This document shows positions 10,601-22,320 of a stretch of 64,000 nt of DNA, in pieces. The position numbers and the translations under genes are program-made. Under the pieces are notes generated by a model. That model did no database searches, was not told where the DNA came from, and saw only the letters and a list, made by a program, of their open reading frames with translations. The DNA is from Apoda limacodes (Eukaryota > Arthropoda > Insecta > Lepidoptera > Limacodidae): contig OX291545.1 of NCBI GenBank assembly GCA_946406115.1, positions 21,509,153 to 21,573,152 on the forward strand. The letters are read 5' to 3'. How positions within the stretch are numbered: the first letter of the stretch is position 1; each line of letters begins with the position of its first letter.

Positions 10601-13600
10601 AGTACATAAAACATGACAATATTTGCGAAGGTACAATTCGTTAATTACAAAATGTAATACCTACACTTAATAAATTGCAACTGTGGCAAAATGAAGGGAA
10701 TTTTAATATGAGCCCCGTTTTTCGAACGCTGAAATAGCATGGCACGAGTATCAAAATACAAACTACGTGCAGGTGTATACAAGATTTTATTGACAAAATT
10801 AAAGAAAAAAATTAAGAGGCCGATATAGGCCAGAAAGCTTTTTTCTGTACTACTAATTATGTGCATGTGCATGTAAATGTACTTCAAATCATTACACACT
10901 GTTTTTTTAATTACTATGATATGTATTTTTTATATACTTCTTAAAAAATTTATACCATAATGACGCTTGCGCTGTCTACATACTTAAGAGGAAATATTCC
11001 GCATTTTTCCCCAAACAAACGTATGCCCCTGTTTTCTCCCTGGATTTTGACATTTGCCTCTTTTTTATGACATCTTCAACCTGTATGAATATGTAAACTA
11101 ATTTTTGAGAAAACAAAACATACAGACATGAAATTATTCATAACCTTTCAGGTGAAACAATCTCTATTATACTTGGTTGACATTTGGAAGAGCAAAGTGA
11201 AAAACAATACCGATTTTAATGTTTTTGACTAGGTAGAAGCAGCCCGCGGTGAAGTTGTCCCTGTCGCACATTGGGTCCTAGCGCGACAGCAAATTTTTTT
11301 GAAATATCTGTTTCTGTATTCGCTTGGTTGGGATATTTCCTCTTAAAGTCAATCGAAAATAATGTATGGTGGGATTGTTTTTAGTATGGAATTTAAAATT
11401 TTTAAATGCTTATAGTCAACAACCAATTTTAATTATTTAATCGATTTTCATTATGAGCAAATGCAATACACGTTTTAAAAAAAACCGGTTGCACTCCGGG
11501 AGTGCCGGCAGAAGTGGAAACATACAACCTGTATATATAACATTTTAACATGTGTAATCCGGACATTCATCTTTTAATCAACCCAATTTCTACTTTTTAT
11601 TCATCCTATAGAGTTAATCATTTTTTACCCGTACCAAAAAAAGTGCACAACGCCGATAAAGAAGTTTTCACTTCAAAATTTTACACAAGTGTTGAATTTA
11701 TGGTCACTTCCAAATTTTTTTCAGAATTAAATACAATATATAAAAATGACTCATTAAGCTAATGTACTAGACAAAAGCAAGTTTTATAACATATATTAAA
11801 TAGTATTTTATAACTTTGACGATTCAAAAGTGTTTGTAAAATCCTAATTTGAATAAAAATTTTGACTTTGACTACATTTTTTTTTTCAATACTTTAAATA
11901 AAAAAAATATACTTTTGCCACAAAATTTGCATGAAAACAGCGTATTCACGCGATCACACCGGATGAAGGTAGATTTAAGTACGAAACTCTAGGTGCGCGA
12001 GTCCAACTCGTACTTGACTAGTTTTTTTTGTTATATAAACAAGGTTGAATTGTTTAATGGAAGCTCATTTTGTTAAGCAACACTAATCTATTTCGTGATA
12101 AAACGCGGTGCCAAATTTTAATTCTAACAGTCAGTAGTGTTTAATTCTAACAGTGACTAATTTATTTAGGTTGTGTTAGCTTGTGTAGATATGTATGGTT
12201 CGCACTTTAAGTCAATTAACTTTTGATTACAGCACGAGCCCTAGAAAGTTACAAGAAATGTCGTTGCCCACACCAGAAGGTCACGGGCATGGTAAGTTAT
12301 TAAGGGCCCTCTCACAGCTCACTAGCGCCGCCATTAGATATACTTAATTTTTCTCTTCGTAGAAAACGATTTTTTAGCAGAAATGCCAACTGCAACTCAC
12401 AGATATTATTTAGAAACTATATAAAACCTTCTCAAATTAGCTTATGACTAGTTTTATATTTCCAACATTAGTATTTTAGAAATTCGTTTTCTACGAAAAG
12501 AAAATTGAGGATATCTAATGGCGGCGCTAGTAAGCTGCTATATGCCCGTTAAACAAGGTTAACCACACTCTAATTGATTAACCATGGCACTAAGGAACTA
12601 CAAAACATATTTCTCATAATTTTACCACTTCTTACTTTAAAGCTAATAATTAACGACGTATTAGACATGAAGCTACCATAGTCCAAATAGAAGTGTCACG
12701 CAGGACTAAAGAGGCTGGTGGAAGTATTATAGTGTGGGTGTGTCATCTACTGGTTACCCTCTTCTGGGTATAAAAACTGTGAACATGTACATTAGTTATG
12801 TAGTTTTTATCCGCGCGATTTCACTATTCCCGTTCTATACAAAGTTTAATGTGCCGTATTATTCACTAAGGGGTTGAATTTGGAATAATCCCGTTACTAC
12901 CCGGCACTACTGCCAAGTTTCAAGTTCAGACCCATCAACATTTTTGGTTTCAGACATATACCCCCTTATAAATAACCTAACTTCCATTTCTGGCTTTTTG
13001 GTCAGGGGGTCAAATCATATGTATTTTTAAAAACCATTCCAACGAAACCCTTTTTTTTTTTCAAATTCGTTACAAACCTGTGTGGCGAAATAACGTGGGC
13101 AATACAGATTGTCAAACGGACTGGCATGACAAAACTAAAAGGATTCCGTTTTTGCCATTTGGCTAATTTTTTAATACTCACTTCACTAGTGTACCACCTT
13201 ACATGTTCTTTAATAAATTTTTTTATGGGGTTTATGGGTCTGGCTCAAAACTACCGAGATTCGATCAATACATGACAGGTTGTATAGCTGGTAAACTAAG
13301 AAATGAAACAGAAAAATCAATTGTTCGAAAGTGTTTATGATGTTGATAGGTAGATATAAAAAATTATATCGAGTAATATTTTTTATTATTTAGAATATCA
13401 TACGTAGCCTAATGGCAAAAAACGGAACCATTATAAATTCGTGATGTCCGTCCGTAGCTCATAACAATTCCGTCGTCTTTGGGTAGATTGTAATGAAATT
13501 TTACAGAGTTGTTTTTTTGTTTGTAAATTAATTGATGGAAATTAAGATTTTTTCTCTCTCCATACATTGAACCGAGCCATGGTTTTTTTTTTTTGCGCAT

Positions 13601-16600
13601 GATGGCCATTTTTCATATCATCCGAGCTTTAAAAATGCATTTAAGTTATTTAAGAATTTTTTCTCTAAATTTTTGTGTTTTGTTATTTGGCTTACAAAGT
13701 TAAAAAATTTGATTCCACCCCCTCTAATTTGTCAATCGCGTAATCTAAAAATCTGGAAACAATCACGATCATAATAGCTTTGTAAATACTTCCAACGAAA
13801 TTTGTTTTGGTCATAATCGGTTCATAAGTTTCTTTTGATCCCCAACAATTTTCATTCTACGGAACCCTAACTTAGCTGATTTTGCATTTTTTATGCTACA
13901 GATATAACAATAGCAAGTGGAGTTAGCTTGAAACAGTATGAAGAACAACTAAATAGTTTAAGAAAAGAAAATTTTCACCTCAAACTGAGGGTATATTTTC
14001 TAGAAGAAAAACTGGGAAATGGATCTCCACCAGCCGTACAAGTAACTATCAGCTTTTAAATATTAAAAAAAAACAATTACTATATTAGTACACATATCTT
14101 CATTAATTGTTTCTGTTGTTACTTAATTATGTTAATTAGTTTATTACAGATTTTATAATAATATTATTAAAATTATATTTTTAATAATTAATTATTAGAG
14201 TAATAAAAATGTTATTTGTACTTTCATATTAAATAAAAACATAATAATTATTGTCTCCGTAATGATTAGCCATTAAAGTTTTGTTTTAATAGTAATCTTA
14301 TTGTTTTTAATATTATTTAAATATGCCTTAATATTAAAAATACTGTCCTAAGTATGTGTTTAGTGCCTTAGAACTAAACTAGTTAAATATTTGAATTGAA
14401 TGCCTCAGTGGCTCAGTTGGGAGTGCGAGTGAAACTGCCGACCGAACCAAGAGGCGTGGGTTCGATTCCCGCACAAGACAAACACACTCAACTTTGAGTC
14501 TTAGTGTTTACTATGTACAATATTATGTACGTATTAACAAAAAAAGTATATAAGTATTTGTTTAGTTCAAAATAAATATTATTTGTATTTCAAATAAAAA
14601 AAAGTATTGCAGACTTATCAGCATAATGGGCTCTTTTCTTAGAGTTACAATAACCTATTGTTACTCTAAGGCTCTATAACGAAAGTGGCGTTTTGTTGAC
14701 CGACATTATGCACATTATGCGTTGAAGGTCAATAATCCAACCAAAGAGAATGAGCGAAGATTTGTACAGTGTGTTACACACCATTTATGTCTTTTGAACT
14801 TGGCTGGATTATGACATCAAACGCATTGAAGCAGTGAACAGAACGCACCTAAAGACGTCTCGGAAAGTTAGCGTATTTGCTAACGTAAAGTAAACAATTC
14901 AAGGCACCTCGCAGCATGCTGCATACAAAGTATTTATTTACAGATACACTGTAAATCTTATTAGAGATCATTTGTATGAAAAACTAGAATTCTGTATAAC
15001 TTTTAACCTCTAAAACTTAATTTTTTTTTATTTAAATGGATTTCTAAGAACACTTTTGAATATATAATCTAATAGAACACTGGCACACTACAGACCTATT
15101 TATTCCTAGAACATGCCCTCAAAATTTCGTGGCAGTTTATAAGCAAGAGTCAATATGGGAATATTCTTTTAACATTTGCATATTTTCAGGGTATGTTAGA
15201 ACACAATGTGAGATTACAAGTGGAAGTAGAAGAGCTGCGGAGACAACTGACAGATAAACAGGAACTACTAGCGGCCGCCGCAGAGGCCATTGATGTTTTG
15301 GAACAACAGGTTAATATCTGTTTGGTTTTGTATTAGTTTCTTTTTTTTACTAAACATTTTTATGTTTCTAGATTACATATCATACACCTTTTAATGGCCG
15401 AACCCTCGAATGGTCATACAGAATTTTTATTAAAAGTATCTCAAGAACATAATTTTTTATAAAGATGTTAAGTGTATTTTTATCTCTTTTCTATGTATTT
15501 AAAAAGAAAGTAAGATTTATGTTTCTGTATCTGTTGTCTGATACCCATAACACAAGCTTTGCTTTCTATGGGGTCAGACGGCGCTGTGCGTCATGTCCAA
15601 TTAATTAATTTATTATATTTTTTAAGAAACAAAACAGTCCCCGCTTATAACAGTCTAAAACAAGTCTATAATATGAGCTAGGATGTCACCTTTAAAACTG
15701 TGTTAATAAATACATTAATGTTGATTTCAGGGTTCAGTAAATAACGACAGTGTTGATGCTTCGATGAACCAAAGCGCGAATATTAAAAAAGAAACTGTCA
15801 ATCAGGTATGTGTCTCTTAAAACCTATAAGTACTATTTTATAAAAAAAAGAAATGCTGTTTGGCTGACTTTATCAACGCCTATGCGATGATAAAAGCCGA
15901 AACTGATGATGGAGAAATAAATTTTGGACTTTACCCTCTTGTTGTAACACAGATAACAGACATGTATTCAGAAACTATTAAGACAAGGACAACACGACAG
16001 TTTAAAGTCTTGCGTGAAACACAGCTAAATCTCGAATGATTAATTGGTTTTAACTGTTTTTAGGGTTCCGTACCTCGAAATGAAAAAAGAAACCCTTATA
16101 ATATCACTTCGTTGTTCGTCTGTCTGTCTGTCTAGACTCTTTTTCTAAGGAAAGCGTGAAGGTATCACGTTGAAATTAATATCAAATACTAAATTCTACG
16201 GCCCCTTGAAGCTGTAAAAAATTTCTAAGTCAATACATTAAAAGAATATGCCCAAAATACGGTTATTTTGCCGCATATTGTGACCCAAATAATGAAAACC
16301 GATGGGGCACTTCCCGTTGACCCAGACTCATGAAATTTGGCAAGAAGCAATGCTATGTAGCACACATAAAAGAAAAAATCTGAAAACCGTGAATTTGTTT
16401 GCATCACATTTTTTTTGCGATTATTTGCAGTTGGTTGTTACTTTTTTTTTAGAAATTTAATTCTAAGATTTAATATTTTACGTTTCAGTCATTTGTACTT
16501 ATATTTTGTTAGCTTTAAACCTTTCAATAAAATAAATCATCATATCATAACTTCCTCTCAGCTAATGTATAAAATTATTGAACTTGTATATTTGAACGCG

Positions 16601-19600
16601 CCAATATAATTTAAAGATGCATTTTGCTACAGGTAGTACGTTTATTACTAATGCAAATCTTCACGCTAAAGCTTGAATAAAACATTGCATTACAAAAATG
16701 TTAAAGCATAAATATTGAATCGTCACAATGTGATGGGAGATAGCACCGCGGGGAACCAGCTAGTATTTAATCTAGCATATTGAGAAACATGAAAAATAAC
16801 AATTTCTCCGACCTAATCGGTATCTAAGATATAATATAGAGCTGCCAAAATTTATTCATTGAATGATCGAGATTTTACCTGTTACAGGACTTGGTTAGAT
16901 CAGAGGAGTTGGCTGATTATACTTGTGCTGAATCAGAGTCAGCTGGGTAAGTTAAGTCTTAATAGTCTAAGATCCGGCTGCAAGATAAGTGCTGAGCAAT
17001 GGCTTAAAAGCGTCGCAAAGCCTGCAATCGCTATCCTCGTCTGACAAATTATGATACGCGCTAACTCTTTTTCACTCTAACTTAAATATTTATCATCTTT
17101 AACAGCCAGCAACCATTATTTGCGGCCGGACTTGATGAGGCAACCATATATAATAATAAATAGAAAAAAATAGCTTTAATTTGATATATAATTAATAAAT
17201 ATACGTTATGCATGTATAAATGTATCGAAATGATACCTGTTTACTACACCTGGCTGCAAAGAGGTGCGGCTAGGTGCGCAGCGGCAACCGTGATTTTTTA
17301 GAATCTTTATATAAATTGCCGTGATGTAGACGAGATTTTATTTAAAAAACAAGAGAACGAAATTTTTTTCCCAACAATAAATTAAAAAATACTAGCGGCC
17401 AAATTTTGAAAGGCAACTTGGTAGATATATATTCTCCTAATTATAAATATACATAAAAAGGTTTTAGCAAGAACCGATGAGCGTACTTATCCTGCAGCTC
17501 GGACTATAAGCATACCATCATATTAATAATAATTAAAAAATGTGAAAATTAATTGCCAAATGATTGAGAGAGCGATTTGCTAGTGTATTTAGGATGCAAT
17601 GCTACAACTTATAGTCAGTTATTTTAGTGCAGCGTGTCCTAACTTGTGGTTTGTGAAACCACTAAAAGTAACTACTCGAAGTCTCATTTGTCATTTCAGC
17701 GGAACCCTGAGAAGTTTCTGATGGACCTTTACCGTCAGAATCTCCTCTGGGTTCCGCAGGAACAACTACTAAATATACTAATAAATGAGACTTCTAGTAC
17801 CTAGGTAGTTCTAGTTGCGGAAACTTTTTAACCGATTTCACAAATAGGAGGAGCTTCGCAATGTTTCTAAATGTTTGTGTATGTGTGTGTTGAAAGTTAT
17901 GATATTTTGGCCATTGGACAAATGGATCACCCAAATAGTTTTTTCCGTTTCTGTGTATAAAAAAGGTGTGATACATTTGAAATATAGGAACATATAAAAC
18001 AGAGTGTAACAGAATAGGGTACTAAAAGCCTCAAAAGTATTTACCTAAGCATTCAGAAAAGGGTTTTATAACAGAATTTGAGACAAAGGTCATTCATTGC
18101 TCTTTTGGGGAACATAAACCAAACAACTGATTTTAATTTAGGGTTGTTACTTCTCTTTTTAAAAAACATTTTTTTTTGTATTTTTAAGTTAAGTTTGAAA
18201 TTAAAACCTTTGACCTTAGACCTTTGTTCCCCTATTTTCTTACACTCGGTATATAATAAAATGTGCTAAAAAATTATTAATAGAAAATTTAGATAAGTTA
18301 GAAATTGTAAAAAGTACTTAAATGTTATCTATTTTTCAGAGACTACTAGACCTTTGTACCCCTATTTTATTACACTCGGTATAAAATAAAATGTGCTAAA
18401 AAATTATCAATAGAAAATTTAGATAAGTTAGAAATTGTAAAAAGTACTTAAATGTTATCTATTTTTCAGAGACTACTTGGCTACTACTGTTAACAATGAT
18501 GATTTAGTAAGTGCTACGTTTATTTTATTGATAAACTTTCGCTGTTATGAAAAAAATTTCATATTCGTACATAGCTAATGTATTATTTCAGCAGTTGATG
18601 TAACTAAACGTGATTAATATAGTCTTTGGTCTCAGCCTAATTATTGTTTGGGAAACAGGTGCTATGTTAAGTATGTATGTATTCACATACCATAATAATG
18701 TGTGATGCACCGTAAGGTTATGCCGACACAATTTTTAATTCAAACTGCCTTACACTCGACCCAATTTTGAATATTAACTGCCTTACATTCAACCCAATTT
18801 TTGATACAAACTGTCTTACATTCGACCCAATTTTTAATTCAAACTGCCTTACATTCGACTCAATTTTTAACACAAACTGCCTTACATTTGACCCAATTTT
18901 TAATACAAACTGCCATACATTAAATATCTTTAGTAATAAAAACTTTTTCTACTTACAAAGCAATACAATTATGTTATCGATTGTTGCAAAAAGCATATTC
19001 TTCTACAAAAAGCCAGTTAATTATTACATAACCAGAGTTTTTGACTGAATTAAATGTCTAAATAAAAAAAAAACTTATTTTATTTGATAATTTACTAGCA
19101 TTTCGTGTTTGCTGCGATATATGACAATAACGTGTTTTTAGTGGTCAAATGTTTATAGTTATTGTGACCAGCCCAATCTTAACTTATTTCTTGGGTACAA
19201 TATATGGGGGTATATTATTCTATTCCTGGTCTTTTATTTTAGTTTTTTTTTCATAGACTTAATCATAAAAAATGCTGAGCCAATACTATGTCAATTGCAT
19301 TTTACTTCTTGTAGGATGAACTAGTGAGGCTGCGGAGGGAGAATCGCAAGGCTCTGCAAATGATCAAAGGCTGCATGAAAAAAATACAACAACAGGATAA
19401 AGAAATTAAAAAGATTAAACTGGTGAGTTTATTTTTTATTCAAATATAAGTAGAATTATGTAGTCACTGATTCATATAGAGCTCGCTTATGATTTTTAAA
19501 AGTCAATGTTGTCGGAGGAGCTCGTGGCCCAAGTATATCGGAGATGACATGCGAAGTTAAACAATGTAGTGCAATGGCAGTATTGGATGGGTGACCGTTG

Positions 19601-22320
19601 GTCCAGGCTGTTGTCATAAGACAGTAGTCGTTAATCCAAGTTAGAGGCTTGTAAACTAACAACAATCGAGTTGCCAGTAACTCGACAACTTCAACCAATA
19701 CGCAATAGGCCAGTCTCCTCTGTGCAACATACTATATCCTTTTTCATTGTCTTACTAAAGAAAAAAAGCCTTCCTTTATGGGTTCAAGAATTTTAGATTA
19801 TAAAATTGTATTTTGTCTATAGGATAAAGAACTAACGTATGCCCAAGTCAGTGATTCGCAGTTAGAGAAATATGAAGAAATATTGAAATGCAAGGATGAA
19901 CATATAAAGGATCTTGAAAGTAAGATCAGGGAGTTCCAGAAAAACGCCGAAAATGTTATGACTGACGACTCATCAGGGTAATTGTGTGCATTTTGGGTTT
20001 TTCCCTGGTAGTAATTATATGTGATATTAATTTGCAATAGTAAAATCTACTCTTTTAGCTGTCAAGCATTCTAAAATGTCGTAACTTATTACAAAATATC
20101 CTGTCGCCAAATATTCAAACTTTCTGTTCTCTTTTCTTTTAATTTAATTTGATTTATGAGCTAGTTTTACAATATGTCATTTTAATTGCAGAAATCTACA
20201 GCAGTTGCTGACTCGTCGGTTACAAGGATTAGCATTTTTCTTGGATAGACTGTTATCGCACAAGTATGTACGGAGTTTTATTTATTGCTTATAATTTATC
20301 CATTAGTTCCAGATAGATTATTTAAAACATCTTATGTTTTACAGGTGTGTTCTTGGTGAAGATAAGAAGAAACTAGCTGAAAGTATTTTAGAGCAAAGTT
20401 TAGCTTTACCTGTGGGCTTAAAATTAGATGAATCAATGGCGCCTGGAGATTTGACAATGGACGAAAGTACAATGGATATGTCACAGTCATTCAGAATGGA
20501 AGACTTAACAATGATGTTCGGACACCATGTCTCATGTATCGAGGAGACCCACAGATGTTCAAAGAAACTTATAAAGGATATACCTCGTGTAGATGCAATA
20601 TCAGAGTCCGAATGCTGGTCAGAGCCAGACAGAAATGTTTCCATAGCTCGTATAGGTCTCGCTGACTTGCCCATTGCTTCTAAAGAATCAAATTCTGACA
20701 ACATCAATAGACTTAGAGCTAGACGTTCACGCGTTTCGTATGGTTCACGATCTGATGATAACAAAAATACCAATGAAGGTGCTTGGCTGGAAGAAATAAA
20801 TCTACTCACCAAACAAACGGAAACACTGGAACAAGAGAAGAAAAGTCTATTCAGTAAATTAGATTCTGCAGATAGACAAATTAATGGTCTACTAACCGAA
20901 AAAGAAGAACTAAAAGAAACTATTTCAATTGAACGCGCAAACGTTATTGAAGCTCACAAAAATATAGAAATTATGAATAAAAAGCTTTTGATATTGGAAT
21001 CACGAGTCAAAGATATGGAACATCAACTTTCAGAGGCGATTCAAGTGACTGAAAAATTACGGGTAGAAAGGCAAGAATTAGAAACTACATTTTTGGAAAC
21101 GGAAAGATCGTTAAGGCATGCGGCTGACGAAGCTACTTTGCAAGCTTCACAAGCTTCACTGGAGCGTGCTCGAGCACAACACGATAGATTGCGAATTGAA
21201 AAGGAATTGGAAGAAACTAGGGAGAAACTATCTTCTGCCTTGGAGGTTAATGCTCATTTAGAAATGGAACTGACTCGTAAAGTGGCCGAAGACGCGAATA
21301 AAGTAGCGGTCATTCCTGAAGTACCTTCGGAAGAAGATAGGCCTACGTCTCCAGACCAGGGAATCGATAGTGACAGATTATCAAGCCTTGAGCATAATGA
21401 AAATGCAGTTTTGTCGCCTCGTAAGTATCGATTTTAGTAAGTTCATTATTGATGGTAATTTAAACACATCTTTTCCACTTATATTTTAAAAACTGTTATT
21501 TTCTTGTTATTATATAAATCCTAAATCTTTTAATGCAGACCTTTAAACATTAAAATAGTAGATCACCAAGGGTTATCCCTTGAGGAACTAGTTTTTATGC
21601 TATTAAGATGCAGTACTACGTGACAGAAAACTTAAATAAAAACAAGGACGACGTGATATGTAATTAGGCGTGCGGGAGTAGTGTAGCTACATCTTTACTC
21701 AACGATATTCTCTTGAAATACAATTAATAATTATCCATCTTTGTTATCAAAAAAAACCTTTTTGTAAAGGCTATAGAACAATCACAGCTATCCTTTTGCA
21801 AAGTGCTATACTAAGAACTTTGAAGATTAGTTCTTGCAAAACATTTTAAAAAAGTGAGGACAGCTTGGGATTTCTATATCAAGCTGACGTTCATTAATTA
21901 CGGTTTTATGTTTGTCAGAGTTTGGACCATATCTCGAAGAACGTAGTCGTTATATTTTAGTCAGACCTAGGTACTGAGCGAAGTTTATAGTTTATACGTC
22001 CTAATGCAAGCTTCTAAATACCTATATGGACAAAGAACTTTAGGGCGATACCGGCTTGCGCTAACTTCACATATGACAATATGGTTCATATCTTGTAGTA
22101 GTCTAAAATAATTAAAATTTTTTTAGGTTCATTGTACGAAGAAAATGTAACGTTGAAGCAGAAACTCGCAAGAACCAAAGCAACACTGGCTGAAACCCTT
22201 GCCCAATTAAATGCTGCTAACATAAGAAAAATGAATGTTCAGCGCGCTATCTGCAGGGAAATACATAAAACGCACGGTGTGCTGCGCAAAGCACGCGACC
22301 AACTTGAGCATCCAAAGTGA
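7610..22320 (+). CDS. cnn: Centrosomin, complete 12-exon gene
   Basis: Centrosomin is the scaffold of the pericentriolar matrix in insects; its CM1 motif binds and activates gamma-tubulin ring complexes at centrosomes. Exons read here: 7610-7671, 12233-12291, 13902-14041, 15190-15309, 15731-15805, 16888-16946, 18470-18506, 19315-19422, 19823-19977, 20192-20263, 20345-21420 and 22127-22320. All have GT and AG borders and every phase joins, giving 2157 nt or 718 residues. Residues about 42-78 hold the CM1 hallmark (SLRKENFHLKLRVYFLEEKL). The large exon 11 (residues about 296-654) is mostly coiled coil with an acidic, proline-containing end. The last exon is CM2-like. The protein is shorter than Drosophila Cnn (about 1,150 residues), so other isoforms or unseen alternative exons are possible. 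ATTAAA near 22435 may be the polyadenylation signal. Confidence 0.93.
7914..8524. mobile_element. Non-autonomous hAT-type element in cnn intron 1
   Basis: Perfect 18-bp terminal inverted repeats (TAGGGATTGCAATCCCGC at the left, its reverse complement at the right) bound a 611-bp element. It is flanked by an exact 8-bp target duplication TTTACAGC at 7906-7913 and 8525-8532. TIRs that begin TAG plus an 8-bp duplication are the signature of hAT transposons. No transposase frame exists inside. The TIR itself is nearly palindromic (GGGATTGCAATCCC). Confidence 0.9.
8533..11020. other. cnn intron 1, mostly unrecognised
   Basis: AT-rich intronic DNA without coding exons that fit the cnn phase. A common LINE or SINE tail lies at about 9700-9800 (AGAGTTTCTAGCCGGTTCTT, CCGAACCGGTGGTA). 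10140-10900 has stop-rich frames only. Confidence 0.5.
11020..11310. repeat. Dispersed repeat, copy 1
   Basis: A block with the order TGTTTTCTCCCTGGATTT, then CTTTCAGGTGAAACAATCTC, then TTGGTTGACATTTGGAAGAG, then a GTGAAGTTGTCCCTGTCGC segment. The same order with changes appears at 41340-41610, inside an intron of the ZRSR2-like gene. No terminal repeats or coding frame were seen. Confidence 0.65.
11478..11522. repeat. Palindromic GC-rich dispersed motif, copy 1
   Basis: GTTGCACTCCGGGAGTGCC followed by GGCAGAAGTG contains the palindrome CACTCCGGGAGTG. A second copy in the opposite orientation lies at 58645-58690. Both are flanked by A or T runs. Confidence 0.65.
12300..12552. mobile_element. 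MITE with TTAA target site, just after cnn exon 2
   Basis: About 60-bp imperfect terminal inverted repeats enclose a 253-bp element: left end GGGCCCTCTCACAGCTCACT then AGCGCCGCCATTAGATAT; right end is the reverse complement starting CGGGCATATAGCAGCTTACT. TTAA occurs on both sides (12300-12303 and 12549-12552), as expected for piggyBac-type insertion. Insertion lies only 8 bp into intron 2. A truncated relative sits at 27919-28035. Confidence 0.78.
13380..13890. repeat. Dispersed repeat in cnn intron 2
   Basis: A block with GCCTAATGGCAAAAAACGGA, GATGTCCGTCCGTAGCTC, TGCGCATGATGGCCATTTTT and, at the end, TACGGAACCCTAACTT. The vocabulary matches interspersed repeats common in Lepidoptera and resembles the block at 16060-16420 in style. 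It ends about 10 bp before the branch region of the exon 3 acceptor. Confidence 0.5.
13902..14041 (+). other. cnn: cnn exon 3: CM1 (Cnn_1N) motif
   Basis: This 140-nt exon carries the most diagnostic part of the protein: KQYEEQLNSLRKENFHLKL followed by RVYFLEEKLG. The family pattern LKKENFNLKLRIYFLEE is matched closely, and this segment is known in flies, fission yeast and vertebrates (CDK5RAP2) to recruit gamma-tubulin complexes. The acceptor is CTACAG and the donor GTAACT. Confidence 0.93.
14400..14590 (+). mobile_element. tRNA-derived SINE in cnn intron 3
   Basis: The head has the two internal RNA polymerase III promoter boxes: GTGGCTCAGTTGGGAGTG (A box) and GGTTCGATTCCC (B box, about 14459). 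A tail follows with ACAAGACAAACACACTC and a TTTGAGTCTTAGTGTTTAC segment that pairs with the tail of the SINEs at 40252 and 50832. It is a retroposon and not a functional tRNA gene because the cloverleaf does not close. Confidence 0.75.
16055..16425. repeat. Dispersed repeat, copy 1 of 3
   Basis: The block begins TTTTTAGGGTTCCGTACCTC, then CTGTCTGTCTGTCTAGAC, GCCCAAAATACGGTTATTTT, ACTTCCCGTTGACC and TTTGGCAAGAAGCAATGCTA. Two further copies lie next to each other at 59779-60480. It falls in cnn intron 5, and no coding frame is preserved. Confidence 0.75.
16425..18210. other. cnn introns 5 and 6, unrecognised DNA
   Basis: Apart from exon 6 (16888-16946) this is AT-rich. Near 17700-17760 a GGAACCCTGAGAAGTTTC and GTCAGAATCTCCTCTGGG pair give a weak inverted repeat. 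No other gene or named repeat was seen. Confidence 0.4.
18218..18477 (+). repeat. 130-bp tandem duplication including a cnn splice acceptor
   Basis: Two adjacent 130-bp units (18218-18347 and 18348-18477) differ at about four positions. Each ends with the same polypyrimidine tract and acceptor TCTATTTTTCAG followed by AGACTACT. The second acceptor (exon start 18470) is used in the gene model; the first (18340) would continue into GGA GAC TAC TAG, a stop after three codons. Confidence 0.9.
18725..18930. repeat. 33-bp minisatellite in cnn intron 7
   Basis: About six units of 33 bp with consensus AACTGCCTTACATTCGACCC followed by AATTTTTAATACA. Because 33 is a multiple of three, one frame stays open (NCLTFDPIFNT repeated). 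It lies between exons 7 and 8 without splice signals that would include it, so it is not called as coding. Confidence 0.88.
19520..19640 (+). mobile_element. 5S rRNA-like element in cnn intron 8
   Basis: GCGAAGTTAAACAATG and TATTGGATGGGTGACCG (about 19551-19597) match the internal promoter region of 5S rRNA genes, which reads GAAGTTAAGCAAC and TTGGATGGGTGACC. The 5' and 3' stems of a 5S gene are not recognisable, so this is a 5S pseudogene or a 5S-derived SINE. Confidence 0.65.
20345..21420 (+). other. cnn: cnn exon 11: main coiled-coil exon
   Basis: The exon is 1,076 nt and codes about 359 residues. The first part contains serine- and acidic-rich sequence (ESECWSEPDRNVS) with possible phosphorylation sites. 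From about 20,780 the frame is a long heptad-rich coil (LLTKQTETLEQEKKSLFSKL and onwards to about 21,290). It ends with a proline/serine stretch (EEDRPTSPDQGIDSDRLSS). The codon split CCT C|GT joins it to exon 12. Confidence 0.92.
22127..22320 (+). other. cnn: cnn exon 12: CM2-like C-terminus and stop
   Basis: The last 64 codons read as a basic amphipathic segment (AETLAQLNAANIRKMNVQRA, then CREIHKTHGVLRKAR) ending in TGA at 22318-22320. In Drosophila the C-terminal CM2 motif targets Cnn to centrosomes and binds CM1 regions. Assignment as CM2 rests on position and general likeness and not on a computed alignment. Confidence 0.85.

Noticed and set aside
14400..14480. A functional tRNA gene
   Set aside because: A and B boxes are present but the acceptor stem does not pair and a SINE tail follows.
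18767..19048. 93-codon frame with NCLTFDPIFNT repeats as a gene
   Set aside because: Entirely explained by a 33-bp minisatellite plus AT-rich tail inside a cnn intron.
20339..20812. 157-codon minus-strand frame
   Set aside because: Antisense shadow of cnn exon 11.
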